DNA from: Druceiella hillmani
Lineage: Eukaryota > Arthropoda > Insecta > Lepidoptera > Hepialidae
Assembly: GCA_039881145.1 (NCBI GenBank)
Contig: JAYKKI010000134.1
Span: forward strand, 2,204,001-2,268,000
Direction of reading: 5' to 3'
DNA: 64,000 bases
A model generated the notes under the pieces. It saw only the letters and a program-made list of their open reading frames with translations, searched no databases and was not told the origin of the DNA. The translations under genes and the position numbers were made by a program. Shown piece by piece: positions 60,075 through 64,000 of this stretch (the first letter of the stretch is position 1; each line of letters opens with the position of its first letter).

Positions 60075-61439
60075 GACTTCCTTTTAAATCTGAGCGTCTT
60101 GAATGTGAACGTACAGCGATGCGTCAATTAGCAGAATAATTTTTATTCTCGCCTTTAAATCGTCTTTAATTCAAAGTAACAATTCACTGCATTTAATACA
60201 ATCCCACAATTCGGGTTATTAAGATTAAAGTTAAGTTTTTTACAGCAAACTTCCACATGGAGTAATTATTATAACCCGATAATTTCTCGCTTAATATTAA
60301 TAAATGTTTGAAATTATTTTACCTTGTGTTTGGTTGCTGGAGTTTTGACAATCCACGGGTCTTAGATACTCTGAGAGCTTACTTCATTTTTAATTGTTGG
60401 AATGTTTCGACGCTAAGGCTTCTGATCTCGTAACTTTCGTTGAATTAGTCCTGCGCTAGTTAATCCGCGTGGGTGATTGCTGAGATACTTCTGGATTAGG
60501 AATCCAAACAAATAACCACCGCAGCACTTGATGTTAATTAAAGGCGATAGAATGAAATCCAAAAACAGAGTTATGGTTTATTTAGCCTCTACCAAAGACT
60601 ATAATAGACGGCGCGGCATTACCACAACATAAAATATATTGAATAATTTTTTTTCCGAAATCCCCTCACATTTAAAAGAGAACTATGTGCTTTTGCCTCG
60701 TAATGCAATTTGGTATGGCATAATTGTTGTAATTACACTTGAACTTATTAAATGAAAACGAAACAATTATTTAAAATAATACCAAGTTTGTGGTTTGAAT
60801 TGTTTTTTACAGGATGCTTAAAGGTGTTATTGCATATTAATAATATTAAAGGATCTAATTATTCCCTTGTACAAATCAATCAACTAATATTATTTAACGA
60901 AATCCTATAAGGTAATAGAGATAAACTTATTCCTAATATATGCAAATAACTGATATGTTATTGAATTTGAAGTAATTGTTATTATTTTTAGTGACATCAT
61001 AATGTTTCTATGTGGAAAAAAAACGATCGGATGATGACGTACGTAGTTGATTAATTTTTTTTTTGTGCAATAAAAAAGTACGAAAAAAAATTGTGCTTTT
61101 CTTCTTATAAGGATAAACATTAAAAAAATTCTAATAACATGTTATTTTGTAACGATATTTCTAGAATTATCAATTTAAAATATCGACAACAAAAATGAAT
61201 TTGCTAAATATTGCCACTTAGTAATATTTCGTTGCGTTGAAACTATTTATGCTTGGAAACGATATTGCAAATGTTCCAACTAAGTACTCATATCTTTCCT
61301 TTTTTTCTAATTTTCATCGTGTCTCTTTTACAATGATTATTTAAAGCCGGTTTAATTTTAATTAACCATTAGAAGTCAAATTATATCTCATTTATTAAAA
61401 TAGAAACAGGCATTTGGGGGTTTGAGGAAAAACGAATCC

Positions 61440-61442
<3 letters not shown>
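60075..61442. other. Noncoding stretch with a G+C-richer patch
   Basis: At about 60330-60560 the text is less AT-rich and has TAATCC-type words on both strands (gttaatccgcg at about 60460, ctggattaggaatcc at about 60491), which are Otx/Bicoid-like core sites. It could be a conserved regulatory element. No coding frame is supported. Confidence 0.4.

Positions 61443-61499
<57 letters not shown>
61443..61499. repeat. (TA)n microsatellite
   Basis: A pure TA array followed by a short cgtacgcttgcacgcacac tract. Confidence 0.95.
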
Positions 61500-61501
<2 letters not shown>

Positions 61502-61885
61502 GCACGTACGCTTGCACGCACACTTACATTGAAAAGTTTCTACCCATACCTTCAACTTTGACCCACTAAGATCAACTAAACAATCTCCAAACTCAAAAGT
61601 CGATGAGTCTGCTCCTCATCATTGAGAAGTTTTTTCACTATTTTGTGGCTTTATATTTAAATCCCGGTTACCATTTGTGATAAAAAATTTACTAAAATAA
61701 GCCAAACGAGCCCAAACATGATAAGTACACTCCACGATAATGAATATTCACCTTCCAAATCTTTAAGTTCTAGCTAGCGTGCGTAACCAAATTTTTTCTA
61801 ACACAAATCCTACGAACCCAATATAAATGAATTTACTCTTCATGGTTGTAGAATTCCGTCACCATATTTCGTCCCATTATCACAT

Positions 61886-62436
61886 TGTTATGGAGTGTGT
61901 AGGTAAAATACTAATATCTAAATATCATTAGACTGTTACAACACTAGCGACTTATTTTATTAAGACACTCACAAAAAAAATAATTATGTGACACAAATTT
62001 TGAATATGTGATGTTTATTAAAATGTGTCAACTTTTTGACTGCCAAGATATTTAAAAATATTGTTAGATTTACAAAAAAACATGGGGCTTAAAATAAAAT
62101 TACCTTGAACTGCAATGTTTAGGTGGCTACTTGGCCCGCTTTAGGGATTCTCAGTCTTTTGTAATCCCCTTTATTGCACCTAATGAACAGCAAAACTAAC
62201 GAAGACAATACATAACTTAAAACAATACATGTTTATTTATACCTTTAATAATTTATGTTTATCTATATTTAATACATGTTTACTTATACCGTTCATTTCA
62301 TACCTTTCGGTCTACACAGGTATTGGGCGCAGTTAGGTTTTCTTCTTTATAAATACAGTTTATCGAGAGATTTTTACGATATGTGGCAGGTACGTGTTGT
62401 AAATTTGAAAAAAATTAGAGAAAACGATTCATAGCA
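61886..62436 (-). repeat. 3' LTR of the BEL/Pao element
   Basis: 551 bp. It is longer than the 5' LTR mainly because of an internal duplication: aatacatgtttatttatacc and aatacatgtttacttatacc at about 62224 and 62270. On the minus strand a purine-rich tract (aaaagcgacaga) just upstream of it may be the polypurine tract. Confidence 0.85.
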
Positions 62437-62589
62437 CATCTGTCGCTTTTAACGACCAACGTTCAATAAATTAATGACAAATATAAATATGAAAAATATA
62501 AATTTAGTTACTTAAATTACACATATTCTCAAAATGACCAATTGCGTTTATCAATCATGAGTTATCGGTAAAGGAGCGATTCAGAATAT

Positions 62590-62834
62590 AGATGATTTAT
62601 AAGTTCCCGAATGTGTCATGATGGTCACACTACGAACTTCACCATCGTCTCCCGGAAGAAAGTCTATGACGCGTCCAAATAGCCAGTTTAAAGGTGGTTT
62701 CTTGTCTTCTTTACACCAACCTTTATTTTTTGCACCAACGAATTTGGTTGCGTTATCAGAGTATAAATTCAGTGCTTGTGAAAAATGGATGATTCAGTGC
62801 TTAAGTCGGATACTAATTCAATATGAACCGTCTT
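62590..62834 (-). pseudogene. BEL/Pao integrase remnant
   Basis: Two pieces of the integrase catalytic core and its C-terminal region survive on the minus strand. KTVHIELVSDLSTES (about 62834-62790) matches the block holding the first catalytic Asp region in BEL/Pao integrases. YSDNATKFVGAKN (about 62770-62725) matches the SDNGTNFVGA block with the second Asp. Next, after an evident deletion, comes PPLNWLFGRVIDFLPGDDGE, the C-terminal 'PPxxWxxGRVxxxxPGxDG' module typical of this family. A stop separates the first two pieces, and the catalytic Glu segment is lost. Integrase would join the cDNA to host DNA; this copy is inactive. A plus-strand frame over the same bases (62618-62836) is a shadow. 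Confidence 0.85.
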
Positions 62835-63341
62835 AATTGCAAAACATATAAATATGCAAGCATAATCTTTTATTTTACCTAAGTTTTTTTTTTAATGTGA
62901 AATGACCCCCAATAATTGATTCCAGCATTTTAAAATCACCCGTAAAATATAGGTAGTCAGTCGGTTTTGTGTTAAAACAAGTACAGTACATATACATTTT
63001 ATGATAATTTATTTTGTTACATTTTTACAGCAAATGTGCCTGTATTTTAATCTCACTGCATTCCTAGTTGTTTGTACTCGGCTATGAAAATTTATAAGGT
63101 GTTGTTCGCGTATAAGTAAGTCAGTAACGTGATGTATCTTAGGAAAGGAATTTATGAGAGTATGAAAATGTTGAAGTCTTTAATCTACCGCGTACATGAT
63201 TAAGTCCGTCCTTGTGTGCGAACCCTTCAAATGTTTATATTGTTTTTAAAGAATTGTATTTACAGCTTGCTGCTGTCACACTTTATATCTTTACGTCACT
63301 TGAATGTTCCGATGCATTTTCTCAATGAATCTGGCATATTC

Positions 63342-63359
63342 ATTCAGTTCGAAGGACCA
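63342..63359 (-). other. Primer-binding site
   Basis: On the minus strand TGGTCCTTCGAACTG starts at the first base after the 5' LTR. TGG complements the CCA end of a tRNA, and TTCGAAGGA fits an acceptor/T-arm 3' end. Similar TGGTCCTTCGA sites are familiar from insect BEL/Pao elements. Confidence 0.75.
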
Positions 63360-63864
63360 TGTTATGGGGCGTATATGTGAAATAACAATATATAATTACT
63401 ATTAGACTGTTACAACTATAGTGACTTATTTTATTAAACGGCTCACAAAAAAATTAATTATTTAATACAAATTTTAAATATGTGATGTTTATTAAAATGG
63501 TATCAATTGTTTGACTGCCAAGATCGAAGTGTCGTTTATAAATTTTGTTATGTTTAAAAAAATTTTCGGTGTTTAAAATAAAATTATCATATTGACTAAA
63601 AATGTCTTAAACTATTGTGGTGGGATGACTATTTGGCCCGCCTTCGGGATGCTCATTTCTTTGTAATCCTCTTTATTGAACTTAATGAACAACAAAACTA
63701 GCGAAGACAATACATAATGTAAGACACTCTATATTACGAGCTATACAGATAGTATATTGGCTTTTACTACTTCTTTACAAATACAGTTTACCGAGAGAGT
63801 TTTACAATATATGACAGGTGCGTGTTGTAAATCTGAAATATTTTAGAAAATACAATTATTAACA
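63360..63864 (-). repeat. 5' LTR of the BEL/Pao element
   Basis: 505 bp. It aligns along its length with 61886-62436; landmark words shared on the plus strand are attagactgttacaac, tgtgatgtttattaaaatg, tttgactgccaagat and gaagacaatacataa. A minus-strand AATAAA (rc of ctttattg, about 63671) is kept in both LTRs and may be the polyadenylation signal. Confidence 0.85.
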
Positions 63865-63869
63865 CACAT

Positions 63870-64000
63870 CATGTCGTAAAATACTTATAAAGAAATTTCA
63901 AAGGAACTTTGTACTTCCATCGACTAAGAGTTTCTCTAGGGTATCACCGGAAAGTATGATCACAGCCTGCCGAAATTTATATAGAGCCATACTCTTTCAA
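63870..64000. other. Noncoding flank
   Basis: Short AT-rich flank outside the LTR element; nothing recognised. Confidence 0.5.

Larger units (their letters stand above)
61886..63864 (-). mobile_element. Internally deleted BEL/Pao LTR retrotransposon
   Basis: A 1979-bp element on the minus strand, built as LTR (63864-63360), 923-bp interior, LTR (62436-61886). Both LTRs begin TG and end CA, a primer-binding site adjoins the 5' LTR, and integrase coding scraps lie near the 3' LTR. Full-length BEL/Pao elements have several kilobases encoding Gag, protease, reverse transcriptase, RNase H and integrase; nearly all of that is missing, so this copy cannot move by itself. The LTRs are visibly diverged with several indels, so insertion was not recent. 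Confidence 0.85.
61881..63869. repeat. 5-bp target-site duplication of the LTR retrotransposon
   Basis: CACAT at 61881-61885 and CACAT at 63865-63869 flank the element exactly. Five bases is usual for BEL/Pao insertions. Finding it fixes the outer LTR boundaries. Confidence 0.75.

Noticed and set aside
62618..62836. 72-residue plus-strand frame
   Set aside because: It is the antisense shadow of the BEL/Pao integrase remnant on the minus strand.

Overview
This is a eukaryotic window, most likely from an insect or another arthropod. It is very AT-rich (by eye under one third G+C), has no operons or dense long reading frames, and is full of (TA)n arrays. Its recognisable coding sequence is decayed transposable element: mariner (two), BEL/Pao, non-LTR reverse transcriptase tails, and a Helitron-like terminus. 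I find no intact host gene. Nearly all longer reading frames are chance openings or run through (TA)n or (CA)n arrays.

Layout. 1-20 kb is AT-rich noncoding DNA. It holds a CA/CG microsatellite (1.85 kb), a 64-bp-armed foldback (4.06-4.25 kb), several short-loop hairpins, and a 74-bp repeat running into a (TA)n tail (16.3-16.5 kb). 19.9-21.6 kb has higher G+C, with a tRNA-SINE-like patch and a decayed, unidentified coding locus (20959-21568, +). 23-28.4 kb holds a non-LTR retrotransposon 3' end with a (TA)n tail, paired hairpins, a Helitron-like 3' terminus, a CR1-like 3' end and an irritans-like mariner fossil. 31.76-31.92 kb is a perfect 76-bp-armed hairpin. 32.9-35.45 kb is a nested block: the second copy of the 74-bp repeat, a complete but dead mariner with both terminal repeats, a (TA)n array, then a degenerate tandem repeat of about 110 bp per unit. 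37.66-38.35 kb (-) holds a second unidentified coding fossil. 39-49 kb is mostly noncoding with small repeats and a SINE-like patch. 49.4-49.76 kb has two exon-like segments. 50-59 kb is noncoding with small duplications. 59.8-60 kb is the 3' end of another non-LTR retrotransposon. 61.88-63.87 kb is a BEL/Pao LTR retrotransposon on the minus strand, with matching target-site duplication, paired LTRs, a primer-binding site and integrase remnants, but most of its interior deleted.

Nothing here works together as a pathway; the window is an accumulation of mobile-element debris. The points most worth checking are the two unidentified coding fossils, the degenerate tandem array beside the mariner, the 76-bp perfect hairpin, and the recurrence of near-perfect hairpins with 0-6-base loops. 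All identifications come from reading the sequence alone, without database searches.
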